A stretch of DNA of 64,000 bases from Chloracidobacterium thermophilum B (lineage in GTDB: Bacteria > Acidobacteriota > Blastocatellia > Chloracidobacteriales > Chloracidobacteriaceae): NCBI RefSeq assembly GCF_000226295.1, contig NC_016024.1, forward strand, positions 975,501 to 1,039,500, given 5' to 3'. The notes under the pieces were generated by a model. The model was not told the origin of the DNA. It saw only the letters and a program-made list of their open reading frames with translations, and did no database searches. This document shows positions 8,385 to 17,458 of the stretch, in pieces; the stretch's first letter is position 1; the number at the start of each line of letters is the position of its first letter. The translations under genes were made by a program, and so were the position numbers.

Positions 8385-9566
8385 ATGTCTGCTGCTGCAC
8401 CTGTTCCGGTGGCGTCACCTGTCCCCGCGCTGACCACCCTTTCCGAAGATGAGCGCATGTTTCGTGACAGTGTTGCCGATTTTGCCCGTGAACGCATCCG
8501 TCCGCATGTGGCCCGCATGGATGAAGAAGGCGTCTTTGAACCTGCGCTTCTCAAGCAGTGTTTTGAACTGGGTCTGATGGGCATTGAGATTCCGGTCGAG
8601 TACGAAGGGTCGGGCGGAACGTTTTTCATGGCCACGCTCGCTGTTGAGGAACTGGGCAAGGTGGACGCCTCGGCGGCGGTCATCGTGGATGTCCAGAACA
8701 CGCTCGTCAACAATGCGCTGCTACGCTGGGGAACGCCGGAGCAGAAAAGGCAATACCTGCCCAAACTGGCTACAAACATGCTGGCCTCGTATGCCCTTTC
8801 TGAAGCCGGTTCCGGCAGCGATGCCTTTGCCCTGAGCTGCCGCGCCGTGGACAAGGGTGACTTCTGGGAACTCACCGGACGCAAGCTCTGGATTACGAAT
8901 GCCGCCGAAGCCGGGCTGTTCATTGTCTTTGCGACGGTCAACCCGGAAGCTGGCTACAAAGGCATCACGGCCTTTCTGGTCGAACGCGACATGCCGGGCT
9001 TTTCCGTCGGCAAGAAGGAAAACAAGCTGGGCATCCGGGCGTCCTCGACCTGTGAGCTGATTCTGGAAAACTGCCGCGTGCCAAAGTCAAATGTTCTGGG
9101 AGAGGTTGGCAAGGGCTACAAGGTCGCCATCGAAACGTTGAACGAAGGGCGAATTGGCATCGGTGCGCAAATGGTTGGTGTAGCTGCCGGCGCGCTGGAG
9201 CACGGCATCCGCTATGCCAAGGAGCGGGTGCAGTTTGGCAAACGCATTGCCGATTTTCAGGCCATTCAGCACCAGATTGCCGAACTGGCCACGCACATCG
9301 AGGCTGCGCGCCTGATGGTGTACAATGCTGCCCGCCTGCGGGATGCCGGACAGCCCTTCGTCAAGGAAGCCGCCATGACGAAATGGTTTGCGTCACAGGT
9401 GGCGGAGAGTGTCACTTCCCAGGTCGTCGAAATTTTCGGCGGCTACGGCTTCACCAAAGAGTATCCGGTCGAAAAATACTTCCGCGACTCCAAGATCGGA
9501 AAGATTTACGAGGGCACATCGTTTATGCAGCTCAACACGATTGCCAAGCTGCTGCTCGCCGACTGA
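8385..9566 (+). CDS. Acyl-CoA dehydrogenase
   Basis: 393 residues, the normal family length. Conserved features: YALSEAGSGSDAFAL (FAD and substrate binding), LWITNA, RIGIGAQMVG, and near the C-terminus GGYGFTKEYPVEKYFRDSKI followed by IYEGTSFMQLNTIAK; the Glu in YEGT is the position of the catalytic base in short-chain and butyryl-CoA dehydrogenases. It oxidises acyl-CoA to enoyl-CoA in the cytoplasm, passing electrons to ETF. The frame is open upstream, but ATG 8385 has a CAAGGAG site. The flavoprotein gene at 9588 follows by 21 bases and may be cotranscribed. Short- versus branched-chain preference is not resolvable here. Confidence 0.93.
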   Translation: MSAAAPVPVASPVPALTTLSEDERMFRDSVADFARERIRPHVARMDEEGVFEPALLKQCFELGLMGIEIPVEYEGSGGTFFMATLAVEELGKVDASAAVIVDVQNTLVNNALLRWGTPEQKRQYLPKLATNMLASYALSEAGSGSDAFALSCRAVDKGDFWELTGRKLWITNAAEAGLFIVFATVNPEAGYKGITAFLVERDMPGFSVGKKENKLGIRASSTCELILENCRVPKSNVLGEVGKGYKVAIETLNEGRIGIGAQMVGVAAGALEHGIRYAKERVQFGKRIADFQAIQHQIAELATHIEAARLMVYNAARLRDAGQPFVKEAAMTKWFASQVAESVTSQVVEIFGGYGFTKEYPVEKYFRDSKIGKIYEGTSFMQLNTIAKLLLAD

Positions 9567-9587
9567 GCTGCGTCAGGGAATCTCACA

Positions 9588-10532
9588 ATGGATAGCGGTG
9601 CACGGTCTGACCTGCTGATTGTGGGCGGTGGCCCGGCCGGCATTGCCGCCGCCCTGTGGGGCAAGCGGCTGGGGCTGGACCCGCTGCTGCTGGAAGCCGG
9701 TTCCCAACTGGGCGGGCAGTTGCTGCGCAGCTACAACCAGTCGGTGGACTGTCCGGGATTTTACGGACTCGTTGGCACGGACATTGCCGAGCGGCTGACA
9801 ATTCACCTCATACGCGAAGGCATACGTTTTCGGACAAATGCCTTGGTGACGCAGGTGGATTGTGCCGCCCGGAAGGTCGTCGTCAATGAGACGGAAACCC
9901 TCACCGGACGCGCTCTGGTGCTGGCGCTTGGCGTCCGCAAGCGCCGGTTGGGCATCCCCGGCGAGCGCGAGTTTGCCGGCCGCGGGGTGAGTACCTCAGC
10001 CACCCGCGACAAGGGGCGCTACGCCGGCCGGGAAGTCATCATTGTCGGCGGCGGGGACGGTGCATTTGAAGAGTCCCTCATCCTCGATGAAGCCGGTTGT
10101 CGGGTGACACTCGTGCATCGCTCCGGGACGTTTCGGGCGCGTCCTCTCTACCGCGATCGCGTGTTGACGCATCCACGGATTCGCGTCATGACGCACACGC
10201 GGCTGCTTGCCATTGAGGGAAGCCAACAGGTTGAGCGCGTCATCGTGGAGCGCAGCGCACCGGGTGAAGCCCCGCGTCAGCAGGTCATCCCGGTGTCTGG
10301 CGTCTTTCTGGCGCTGGGAGTTGTGCCGGCGACCGAACCCGTTGCCGGCCAGGTAGAGCGTGACGCCGAAGGCTATCTCATCACGGACCGCCACGGGGCA
10401 ACCTCCTGTCCCGGCGTCTGGGCCTGTGGCGATACAACGCGACCGCTGCTGTCGAGCCTTTCGACGGCTTTCGGTGACGGCGCTACTGTGGCCAAAGCCG
10501 CTTTTGACTGGCTTATGGCACAAAAGCAGTAG
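9588..10532 (+). CDS. Thioredoxin-reductase-like FAD/NAD(P) oxidoreductase lacking the CxxC pair
   Basis: 314 residues with the two-domain TrxR layout: FAD loop VGGGPAG (12-18), GGQL at 42-45, then the NAD(P) loop IIVGGGDGAFEES (151-163), and GVWACGDT near the end for FAD. Where thioredoxin reductases have CATC, this protein reads SATR (137-140), so the redox disulfide is missing. It therefore cannot reduce thioredoxin in the normal way. Cys-less relatives include ferredoxin/flavodoxin-NADP reductases of the TrxR type and other electron-transfer flavoproteins, but this protein also shows no obvious C-terminal extension. It sits 21 bases after an acyl-CoA dehydrogenase. Confidence 0.85.
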   Translation: MDSGARSDLLIVGGGPAGIAAALWGKRLGLDPLLLEAGSQLGGQLLRSYNQSVDCPGFYGLVGTDIAERLTIHLIREGIRFRTNALVTQVDCAARKVVVNETETLTGRALVLALGVRKRRLGIPGEREFAGRGVSTSATRDKGRYAGREVIIVGGGDGAFEESLILDEAGCRVTLVHRSGTFRARPLYRDRVLTHPRIRVMTHTRLLAIEGSQQVERVIVERSAPGEAPRQQVIPVSGVFLALGVVPATEPVAGQVERDAEGYLITDRHGATSCPGVWACGDTTRPLLSSLSTAFGDGATVAKAAFDWLMAQKQ

Positions 10533-10611
10533 CGGCCAGGGCTGACTTTGTTTATCGTCGGCCGCATCCCCCCGCCCGCGTCCCGATTCTGCTTCTTCAT
10601 CGTGGTGAGCG

Positions 10612-12030
10612 ATGCTTTTGTATGAAATCAATGCCCGCCTCAACGGGCAACGCTTTGCCGACATCAGCGAGAGCCAGTTGGAGGAGTATGCTGCGCTTGG
10701 CTTCGATACCCTGTGGCTGATGGGCGTGTGGGCCATCGGCCCCGAAGGGGTGATGATGTCAAAGCGCCATGCCCCGGACTTTGTCGGCTCGCCCTACGCC
10801 ATCAGTGACTACCATTTCAACCCGGAGCTTGGCGACGAAGCGGATTTTGCGGCGCTCCGCCGGCGCGCTCACCGCCATGGGCTGCGGCTGGTGCTCGATT
10901 TCATCCCCAATCACTTTGCCCGTGATACGCCGCTCATTCTGACGCACCCGGAATACTTCATGCACAGCAACCCGGAGTGGCGCGATGAATACCGGGATGA
11001 TTACTACTGGCATCCATCAGGGCGCTGTCTGGCGCATGGCAAAGACCCCCACTTTGCCGGTTGGGAAGATACCGTGCAGCTTGATTACACCGTGGCTGGC
11101 ACACGCGCCCACATGCGCGACACGCTTGTTCGGCTGGCGACCATGTGCGATGGCGTCCGATGTGACATGGCTATGCTGCTGCTGCGTGACCAAATCCGTC
11201 GGCAGTGGTATCCGCGACTGCCCCAGGAAGTCTTTGACCGCGCCATGCCGGGTGAGTTCTGGGATGAAGCCATTGCAGCGGCCAAGCGCGCCAATCCCGA
11301 TTTCGTCCTGATTGCCGAGGCCTACTGGGACACTGAGCTGAAACTGCTCTCGCTGGGTTTCGATTACGCCTACGACAAGCGGCTGCTCGATTGTCTCGTG
11401 GCGCATGATGCGCCTCGTGCTGTGGCTGAACGGCTGCGCTCGGTCTCCGAACTTTTTCTCAAAAACACGCTCCGCTTTACCGAAAATCACGATGAGGAAC
11501 GGGCGGCGGCGCGTCTGTCGCCGCTGGCCAATCGGCGCGCGGCAGCGCTGGTGTGCCTGCTGCCGGGTGGCGTTCTGATTCATCAGGGACAGATGGAGGG
11601 CGTCACGGAAAAAATCCCCGTTCAGCGTATCTGGCCGCTGCACCACCACAAGCCGGATGTGGCCCTTCAGACGTACTTCAAGGCGCTGCTGGACCTGGCA
11701 CGACGGCCCCTTTTCCGCCACGGCCGCTATGCCCGCGCCGAGTCCAATCTGCCCCACGTGGTGAGTTTCTGGCGGGCCCACGGCACTGCGGCCGAGCTGG
11801 TACTTGTCCCCATCGGGGACGCCCCTGTGCACCTGCCCGTCACACCGTGTGTCACGCTGCCGCCACCGGCTTACCAGGTCAATCCCTATGCAGCGCGGAT
11901 ACGCCAACGCCCGGAACAACGGCTGCCGGTTGTAACCCGGAACGACTGCTGGGAACTGAACGCTGCGGTGCTGGCCACGGCGTTTGAAGCATTCCCGTTC
12001 GTAAGCGTCACCTTTGACGCCGAGGTTTGA
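10612..12030 (+). CDS. Alpha-amylase-family (GH13) glycosidase
   Basis: 472 residues with the GH13 (beta/alpha)8 core and all key motifs: LVLDFIPNH (94-101), GVRCDMAML with nucleophile Asp185, IAEAYW with acid/base Glu236, and FTENHDEE with Asp294. No signal peptide is visible, so it acts on cytoplasmic alpha-glucans or oligosaccharides. There is no extra carbohydrate-binding module, and the catalytic region starts at residue 1 (YEINARLNGQ). Such compact enzymes may be hydrolases, glucanotransferases or sucrose-type phosphorylases; which one is not resolvable. The TGA abuts the methyltransferase gene. Confidence 0.88.
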   Translation: MLLYEINARLNGQRFADISESQLEEYAALGFDTLWLMGVWAIGPEGVMMSKRHAPDFVGSPYAISDYHFNPELGDEADFAALRRRAHRHGLRLVLDFIPNHFARDTPLILTHPEYFMHSNPEWRDEYRDDYYWHPSGRCLAHGKDPHFAGWEDTVQLDYTVAGTRAHMRDTLVRLATMCDGVRCDMAMLLLRDQIRRQWYPRLPQEVFDRAMPGEFWDEAIAAAKRANPDFVLIAEAYWDTELKLLSLGFDYAYDKRLLDCLVAHDAPRAVAERLRSVSELFLKNTLRFTENHDEERAAARLSPLANRRAAALVCLLPGGVLIHQGQMEGVTEKIPVQRIWPLHHHKPDVALQTYFKALLDLARRPLFRHGRYARAESNLPHVVSFWRAHGTAAELVLVPIGDAPVHLPVTPCVTLPPPAYQVNPYAARIRQRPEQRLPVVTRNDCWELNAAVLATAFEAFPFVSVTFDAEV

Positions 12031-12032
12031 AT

Positions 12033-12875
12033 GTGAACGCCCGGCTCACGACGCTGCTCCACGCCCTGCGCTGCCCGGTATGTGCCGGCGAAGCCCTTGC
12101 CTTTGAAGGTGAGTTTGAAGGCGTGCGCCGCACCGGGACGCTTTCCTGCCGTCAGTGCAGCGCCCGGTATCCGTTGCAGGATGGAATTGCCGATTTTCTG
12201 CCGACGGGCCACCCGGCGCTGACGCTGGCCCAGTTGACGGGCCAGTGGAAGCTGACGGCAACCGTGTATGAGCGCCTGTGGCGAACCCGCGCCCTGTCGC
12301 TGCTTTCCGGGGAGGCATTTCCGCCGGCGCGCGAAATTGGCTTGCTGCTCGATGCCCTTGAACCCACTTTTGCCGAAGACGGGCTATGGCTTGATGCCGC
12401 CTGTTCGACGGGCTACTACGGACGCCCGATAGCCAAACGACTCCTGGAGCAGGGCCGGACAGCTTCGCTTGTAATTGGGATCGATCTTTCGCTGGCAATG
12501 CTGGAAGAAGCCCGCGCCTACGCCAACCGTGAGGGCGTCGCCGAAGCCATGCTCTGGCTGCGGGCAGATATGTCCGCGCTGCCGCTGGCGGAGGCCACGG
12601 TGCGGGGCATTGCCTGCGGCGGCTCGCTCAATGAGTACCGCGATGCACTGGCTGTGTTGAAGGAAGGGCGGCGCGTCCTGCAACCCGAAGTCGGACGGTA
12701 CTTCGTCATGAACCAGCTCGACCCACCGCTCATCGTACGGGCGGCGCTGTCTTCCATGGGCGGGCTGACGTTTTTCACGCGCCCCAGGCTGGATGCGCTT
12801 TTTGAAGCTGCCGGGCTGCACAAGGTAACGGCCGCCGATTACGGCAAACTGGCCATCACGGTTCTGAAAGCCTGA
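12033..12875 (+). CDS. SAM-dependent methyltransferase with Trm112-like zinc ribbon
   Basis: 280 residues. The N-terminus carries CPVC (14-17) and CRQC (39-42) before YPLQDGIADFLP, which is the Trm112p-like zinc-ribbon pattern. A class I methyltransferase domain follows, with motif I as LWLDAACSTGYYGRP (a variant of D-x-GCGTG), VIGIDLSLAMLEEAR and LRADMSALPL. Target unknown. Two starts are possible: TTG 12027, which overlaps the GH13 stop but has no room for a binding site, and GTG 12033, preceded by CGAGGT six bases upstream; GTG is chosen. Similar proteins are annotated only as methyltransferase type 11. Confidence 0.85.
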   Translation: MNARLTTLLHALRCPVCAGEALAFEGEFEGVRRTGTLSCRQCSARYPLQDGIADFLPTGHPALTLAQLTGQWKLTATVYERLWRTRALSLLSGEAFPPAREIGLLLDALEPTFAEDGLWLDAACSTGYYGRPIAKRLLEQGRTASLVIGIDLSLAMLEEARAYANREGVAEAMLWLRADMSALPLAEATVRGIACGGSLNEYRDALAVLKEGRRVLQPEVGRYFVMNQLDPPLIVRAALSSMGGLTFFTRPRLDALFEAAGLHKVTAADYGKLAITVLKA

Positions 12876-12893
12876 ATACAGGCAACACAGGTT

Positions 12894-13667
12894 TCAGGAA
12901 ACGCTGGACGCCACAGCGGACTGCACTGCCACGGCATCAGGCGGAACGGAAGCAAAAAAGGCGCGCCAGTCGCTGACCGGAGGCGTGTCGTCAGAAACGA
13001 TTTCCAGTGTCCTGCCGTAGGCTGTGTCCGTCCACAGCGCCTGAACGCAGACTTCGGCCACGTCAGCACGTGGAATGGAACCGCTCGAAAGGGCATCGGC
13101 CGGAGCCACCCTGATGCCTTTCTGGAGCGGAGGCTGGTTGGTCAATCCGCCCGGTCGCACGATGGTGTAGCGCAGTCCCGACGTACGAACGGCCTTTTCG
13201 GCCTTGTCCTTCATCGTGAGGATGTCGCCAAAGGGCTTCATCATAAGGCTGAACGGATTGAGCGGTTGGTTGATGAGCATCGAGGTGACGATGACGATAT
13301 GTTCGGCGCCGACCCGCTTCATCGCTTCCAGCACATTGACGGTGCCACGGTTGTCCACGGCGTCAGCGCCATCCTCACCAAAACCGAAGAAGTCGGCGAG
13401 ACCCTTGCCCGTATTGGCAAAGCCAACGCGCGTGCCAACACAGTTGATGACCGCCCGGACACCGCGCAGCGCGTTTTCCAGTCCGGCCGGGTCCCGGACA
13501 TCCGCCACGGCCGTTTCAACACCCGGCCCGGCGACTTCTTTTAGTTTGGCTTCCGACCGGGCAATGGCGCGCACCTTGATGCCGTAGTGCTGCAACCGCG
13601 CCACAGCTTCCCGTCCAGTGCCGCCGTTGGCGCCCAGAACTGCCACGATACCTTCGCAAGTGGGCAT
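12894..13667 (-). CDS. NAD(P)-binding protein, atypical SDR / NmrA-like
   Basis: 257 residues. The N-terminal VAVLGANGGTGREAV is the glycine-rich NAD(P) loop of atypical short-chain dehydrogenases; VRAVINCVGT and the strand HIVIVTSMLIN follow, then YTIVRPGGLT. There is no YxxxK catalytic pair in the normal place, typical of NmrA and plant HCF173/TIC62-type relatives that bind NAD(P) as sensors or act as small reductases. It is the last of ten minus-strand genes and ends 18 bases from the convergent methyltransferase gene with no clear terminator. Confidence 0.82.
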   Translation of the reverse strand: MPTCEGIVAVLGANGGTGREAVARLQHYGIKVRAIARSEAKLKEVAGPGVETAVADVRDPAGLENALRGVRAVINCVGTRVGFANTGKGLADFFGFGEDGADAVDNRGTVNVLEAMKRVGAEHIVIVTSMLINQPLNPFSLMMKPFGDILTMKDKAEKAVRTSGLRYTIVRPGGLTNQPPLQKGIRVAPADALSSGSIPRADVAEVCVQALWTDTAYGRTLEIVSDDTPPVSDWRAFFASVPPDAVAVQSAVASSVS

Positions 13668-13715
13668 GAACCCTGTTCCTCACACACAAAGTACGGGGGG
13701 AGGAGAGGATTGATT

Positions 13716-14699
13716 TCACGGGGCTGTGACCGGCGCAACCTGTGCTGCCGGAGATGGCGCAGGTGTCACGGCACGCACGACCGCTTCAGCCACGACTTCC
13801 GCCGCAAGCGTTCCCAGGCAGCCGACATCCGTTACCGTCGCCGGCAGGTCAGGCGCGGCGACGGAGACAGCAAAGAGGGTGTCACCGTCGAAGGGGGTGT
13901 GGACGGGCGAAATCGTCCGGGCCAGCCCGTCGTGGGCCATCTGGGCGACTTTTGTGAGTTCAACCTTGGAAAGGGGAACGTTGGTGGCCACGACCCCGAT
14001 GGTCGTGTGGCTGGCCGGCGGCAGCGGCGAAAAACGGGTGATGCGTCCGTCGCGGATGCATGCGGCAAGGTCGGCAAAGCGGCCATCCTCCAGCCGTGCG
14101 CCGGCGATGATCTGCTGTGTTTGAGGATGCCGGACGTCGCCGACAGCATTGACAGCCAGCAGGGCAGCGACGCACACGCCGTTGGGCAGCGTGCGCTGAA
14201 AACTGCCAATACCGCCCCGTGAGGCGCGGGCAAAACCGAGCAGCTTGCCGACCGTTGCCCCTGCGCCGGCCCCAACGTTCCCTTCGGCAACCGGAGCTGT
14301 CGTGGCGGCCAGGCAAGCCTGGTAGCCCGCTTCAGCATCGGGATATATCGCCGGATCGCCGGTGTGCAGGTCAAACAGGATGGCCGCCGGGACAATCGGC
14401 ACCCGCGCCACACCAACGTCAAAACCAACGCCCTGCTCCCGCAGGTAGCGGACGACGCCGGTCGCTGCTTCCAGACCGAAGGCGCTGCCTCCGGCCAGAA
14501 CGATGGCGTGCACCTGGGCAACGAGGTTGAGCGGCGCCAGAACATCCGTTTCACGGGTGCCGGGCGCGCCGCCACGCACGTCCACGCCGGCTACAGCCGG
14601 GCGGTCGAAACACACGACGGTACAGCCGGTCGGCCGGCGCGTGTCGGTGAAGTGTCCGACGCGCAGCCCGGTAATGGCGGTCAGGGTCAGGTTTTCCAT
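13716..14699 (-). CDS. P1 family (DmpA/S58-type) peptidase
   Basis: 327 residues. Conserved stretches are ITGLRVGHFTD, VRGGAPGTRETD, VLAGGSAFGLEAATGVV and GNVGAGAGATVGK, followed by SRGGIGSFQ. In DmpA and BapA the precursor cleaves itself before a Ser that then acts as N-terminal nucleophile; the Ser in GGIGSF is the matching position. Substrates in the family include beta-aminopeptides and D-amino-acid amides. No signal peptide is visible. The gene overlaps the end of the RmlD-type reductase by 13 bases, consistent with coupled expression, although the functional link is not obvious. Confidence 0.9.
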   Translation of the reverse strand: MENLTLTAITGLRVGHFTDTRRPTGCTVVCFDRPAVAGVDVRGGAPGTRETDVLAPLNLVAQVHAIVLAGGSAFGLEAATGVVRYLREQGVGFDVGVARVPIVPAAILFDLHTGDPAIYPDAEAGYQACLAATTAPVAEGNVGAGAGATVGKLLGFARASRGGIGSFQRTLPNGVCVAALLAVNAVGDVRHPQTQQIIAGARLEDGRFADLAACIRDGRITRFSPLPPASHTTIGVVATNVPLSKVELTKVAQMAHDGLARTISPVHTPFDGDTLFAVSVAAPDLPATVTDVGCLGTLAAEVVAEAVVRAVTPAPSPAAQVAPVTAP

Positions 14700-15541
14700 A
14701 CTGCCAGACTTTCAGCCAAAGCGTCGCGCCAGTCGCGCAGTACCGGCAGCCCACGGGAAGCGTCCGCCGAGTGCGCCAGGACGCACGACATCGGGCGCTT
14801 TGCCGGGCGACGCAACTCGGCTTCCGTCACCCCAACCAGTGTGGCCTGGACGCGGGAGCCGAGCCATGCACGTGCCAGAGCGGCAAAATCGTACCAGCTA
14901 CAGGGTTCTCCGGCGCTGACGGCATGAAACAGCCCGCCAGCGCGGGCTTCCGCCAGACAGCGCAGGTACAGAGCAACGTCGGCTGCGTAGCTCGGAAGAA
15001 TGCGGTTGTCGGTGATGCCTTTGACGACGCCGGGACGGGTGAGCAGGTCGCCGATCACGCTGGCAAAGTTCTTGCCGCCGCGTCCAAAAAGCCCGGCTAC
15101 CCGTACGACGGCGAAATCCGGTGAAACGCTGTGCACGGCCTGCTCTCCCGCCAGCTTGGACGCGCCATAGACCGAAATGGGGTTGGGGGGACTCGTTGGC
15201 TGGTAGGGAAGTGGGCTGGTGCCGTCAAAGACATAGTCGGTGCTGATATGGATGAAGTAAGCCCCGATGGCCCTGGCGTTTTCGGCCAGATGGCGGGGGC
15301 CATCCGCGTTGTAGAGAAAGGCGGCGGCGCGGTCGGTTTCACACGCATCCACGTTCGTCATGGCGGCGCAGTTGATGATGACAGCCGGACGGTACTGCTC
15401 AAGGCAGGCTTTCACGGCTGCCGCGCCGCTGATGTCCAGCTCGGAGCGGCGCAGAGCGATGACCTCGTAGTGCTGGTGGCAGGCTTCAGCAACGTGGCGG
15501 CCAAGCAATCCGGCTGCGCCGGTGACAAGCAGGCTGGGCAT
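14687..15541 (-). CDS. rfbD: dTDP-4-dehydrorhamnose reductase-like SDR protein
   Basis: 284 residues with the RmlD plan: LLVTGAAGLLGRHV at the N-terminus, VIINCAAMTNVDACE, HISTDYVFDGT and SVYGASKLAGEQAV, where Tyr and Lys of YGASK are catalytic. RmlD reduces dTDP-6-deoxy-L-lyxo-4-hexulose to dTDP-L-rhamnose. rmlA, rmlB and rmlC are not nearby, and similar proteins serve as methionine adenosyltransferase regulators or other sugar reductases, so the exact substrate is inferred. It begins nine bases after the stop of the membrane kinase gene and overlaps the P1 peptidase gene. Confidence 0.8.
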   Translation of the reverse strand: MPSLLVTGAAGLLGRHVAEACHQHYEVIALRRSELDISGAAAVKACLEQYRPAVIINCAAMTNVDACETDRAAAFLYNADGPRHLAENARAIGAYFIHISTDYVFDGTSPLPYQPTSPPNPISVYGASKLAGEQAVHSVSPDFAVVRVAGLFGRGGKNFASVIGDLLTRPGVVKGITDNRILPSYAADVALYLRCLAEARAGGLFHAVSAGEPCSWYDFAALARAWLGSRVQATLVGVTEAELRRPAKRPMSCVLAHSADASRGLPVLRDWRDALAESLAVWKT

Positions 15542-15549
15542 GGCGGTTG

Positions 15550-17421
15550 TCAGTCACGCGGACGACGTTTGTCCTTGTCGTCCTTGCCGCGCAGTATCTT
15601 CCAGACCTCCCAGAAACGGCGTTTTTCGCGCTTTTCCTCACGCCTTTCAGCTTGCCGCTCCTCAGCGCGTGGCGCGCGCGTACTTCCAGAGCTGGGTTCT
15701 GCGCGAGGTGTGGGCGGCGGCTCCGTGCGCGTGGTTTCCACAGGTGGTCGGGAAGGTGGGGGAGCGGGTGTTTCGGCGGGTGGTTGGGCTGGGCGCGCTA
15801 CAGGGGCGGGCAGGCTGCTGTTTTCGTCCGGCTTGCTACGCGGGGGACGGGCCGCTTCATCCCTGACTCTTTCGGCGGCTGGCGTTGGACGACGGGCAGG
15901 GGGGGATACCACTGGTGAAGCCGCTGGAGCTGTTTCCACGGGCGGGTCGGCAGGTACAGGTGATAGCGATGGTGGAGCCGTTGGAGCAATTCCCGCTGAT
16001 GGAGGGGTGGCAGGCGTGGTGGCTGGGGGTGGTTCAGTCGCAGCCGGTGGTGTGACAACGGGTTTTTCGAGGGGAGGTGTCACCGGGGCGGCAGAACGCA
16101 GCCAGCTTGTTGCCGCCAGCACCCCAAGAAGCAGCACCGCCGAAATACCGCCCACAATACCCAGCCGCTGAACTGCCCTGGAGCGCGATTCGGGGGCCTT
16201 GGCCGTGGTCACGGTCTGAACCGTGACCATCTCCGGCGCCGGTGTGGACGCCGCGCCAATGGCCAGCGTACCCGTGCCTGCTCTGGGTGTGGGAGGCGCA
16301 GCCGCCTGGCTCAGATGGGATGACAATGGGGCAGCTTGTTCGTTCGTGTCTGATGGCTTTCCGAAAACCGCTGTCCCTTCCATGGAGACTTGTGCAGCTC
16401 CAGCCGATTGGAGGCTGTTGTTTTGGAGAGTGGCTTCCCGGGAAGGACGGACCTCCTGCGCCGGGGCGATGTTGCCATCTGGTGCCTTGAATGGCGCTGG
16501 CGCCGGCAGGGACAGCGGAATGGTCGGGCTGGGCTTTGCACCGTAGGCTGCGACATACGCGGCTTCAAGCCGGTTCCACCATTCAGCCACTGAGGCCGGG
16601 CGGTCGGAAGGCTTTTTGGCCAGCGCCGCCAGGACAGCTTCTTCCAAAGCCGGGGGCAGATCGGGATTGACTTCACGCAGTGGCGTTGGCGGTTTCTGAA
16701 TCTGCGCCGTGAGAATGGCGGCAACCCGCCCCCGAAACGGTGGTTGCCCAACCAGCATCTCGTAGGCAATCACGGCCAGACTGTAGAGATCAGACCGCGC
16801 ATCCAGGTCCTCGCCGCTGCAATGTTCGGGTGACATGTAGGCCGGCGTGCCGACCAACTCGCCTGTGCGCGTGATGCTCGACGAGGTTTCAGCCTCTTCG
16901 AGCGTTTTGGCCAGCCCGAAGTCGAGAACCTTGACCGTGGTGCTGCCGTCATCCCGCCGCTTGAGCATGATGTTGTCCGGCTTGAGATCGCGGTGGATGA
17001 TGTTGCGGCGGTGGGCAAATTCAACGGCGGCACAGACTTCGCGCAGAATCGGGAGCGCCAGCGGGGGTGGCAGTACCCCCTGTTCCAGCAGGATATGGCG
17101 TAGTCCCTTGCCCTCGACAAACTCCAGAATCAGGTAAGCGCCGCCGTCAGGAAGCTTGCCGAAATCATAAACCGTGACGATGTTGGGGTGTTCGGTGGCA
17201 GCCGCCGTGCGTGCTTCCCGGAAGAAACGTTCGAGTGAGCCTTCAACCGTCAGAATTTCCGGGCGCAGGACTTTGACGGCTACGGTCCGCTCCAGGAGCA
17301 GATGGCGGCCGCGATACACTGCACCCATGCCACCCTGTCCCAGGATGGCTTCCAGCCGAACCTTGTTGTCAATGATGCTCCCTACCAGGGATGACTCGGA
17401 CGCCGTATCGGGCTGGGGCAT
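15550..17421 (-). CDS. Membrane Ser/Thr protein kinase with Pro-rich outer tail
   Basis: 623 residues. Kinase domain about 17-290: ILGQGGMGAVYRG loop, Lys50 in VAVKVL, HRDLKPDN with Asp145, DFG at 167-169 and YMSPEH in place of APE. All catalytic residues are present, so it should phosphorylate Ser/Thr. A 130-residue linker leads to one transmembrane helix at about 421-441, followed by a 180-residue Pro/Ala/Thr-rich segment ending in a very basic tail. There is no recognisable ligand domain such as PASTA in the outer part. It lies 37 bases after cobT on the same strand. Confidence 0.93.
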   Translation of the reverse strand: MPQPDTASESSLVGSIIDNKVRLEAILGQGGMGAVYRGRHLLLERTVAVKVLRPEILTVEGSLERFFREARTAAATEHPNIVTVYDFGKLPDGGAYLILEFVEGKGLRHILLEQGVLPPPLALPILREVCAAVEFAHRRNIIHRDLKPDNIMLKRRDDGSTTVKVLDFGLAKTLEEAETSSSITRTGELVGTPAYMSPEHCSGEDLDARSDLYSLAVIAYEMLVGQPPFRGRVAAILTAQIQKPPTPLREVNPDLPPALEEAVLAALAKKPSDRPASVAEWWNRLEAAYVAAYGAKPSPTIPLSLPAPAPFKAPDGNIAPAQEVRPSREATLQNNSLQSAGAAQVSMEGTAVFGKPSDTNEQAAPLSSHLSQAAAPPTPRAGTGTLAIGAASTPAPEMVTVQTVTTAKAPESRSRAVQRLGIVGGISAVLLLGVLAATSWLRSAAPVTPPLEKPVVTPPAATEPPPATTPATPPSAGIAPTAPPSLSPVPADPPVETAPAASPVVSPPARRPTPAAERVRDEAARPPRSKPDENSSLPAPVARPAQPPAETPAPPPSRPPVETTRTEPPPTPRAEPSSGSTRAPRAEERQAERREEKREKRRFWEVWKILRGKDDKDKRRPRD

Positions 17422-17458
17422 AGGTCTGGCTCACATGTTTGGTTGGGGTTGCGTGACT

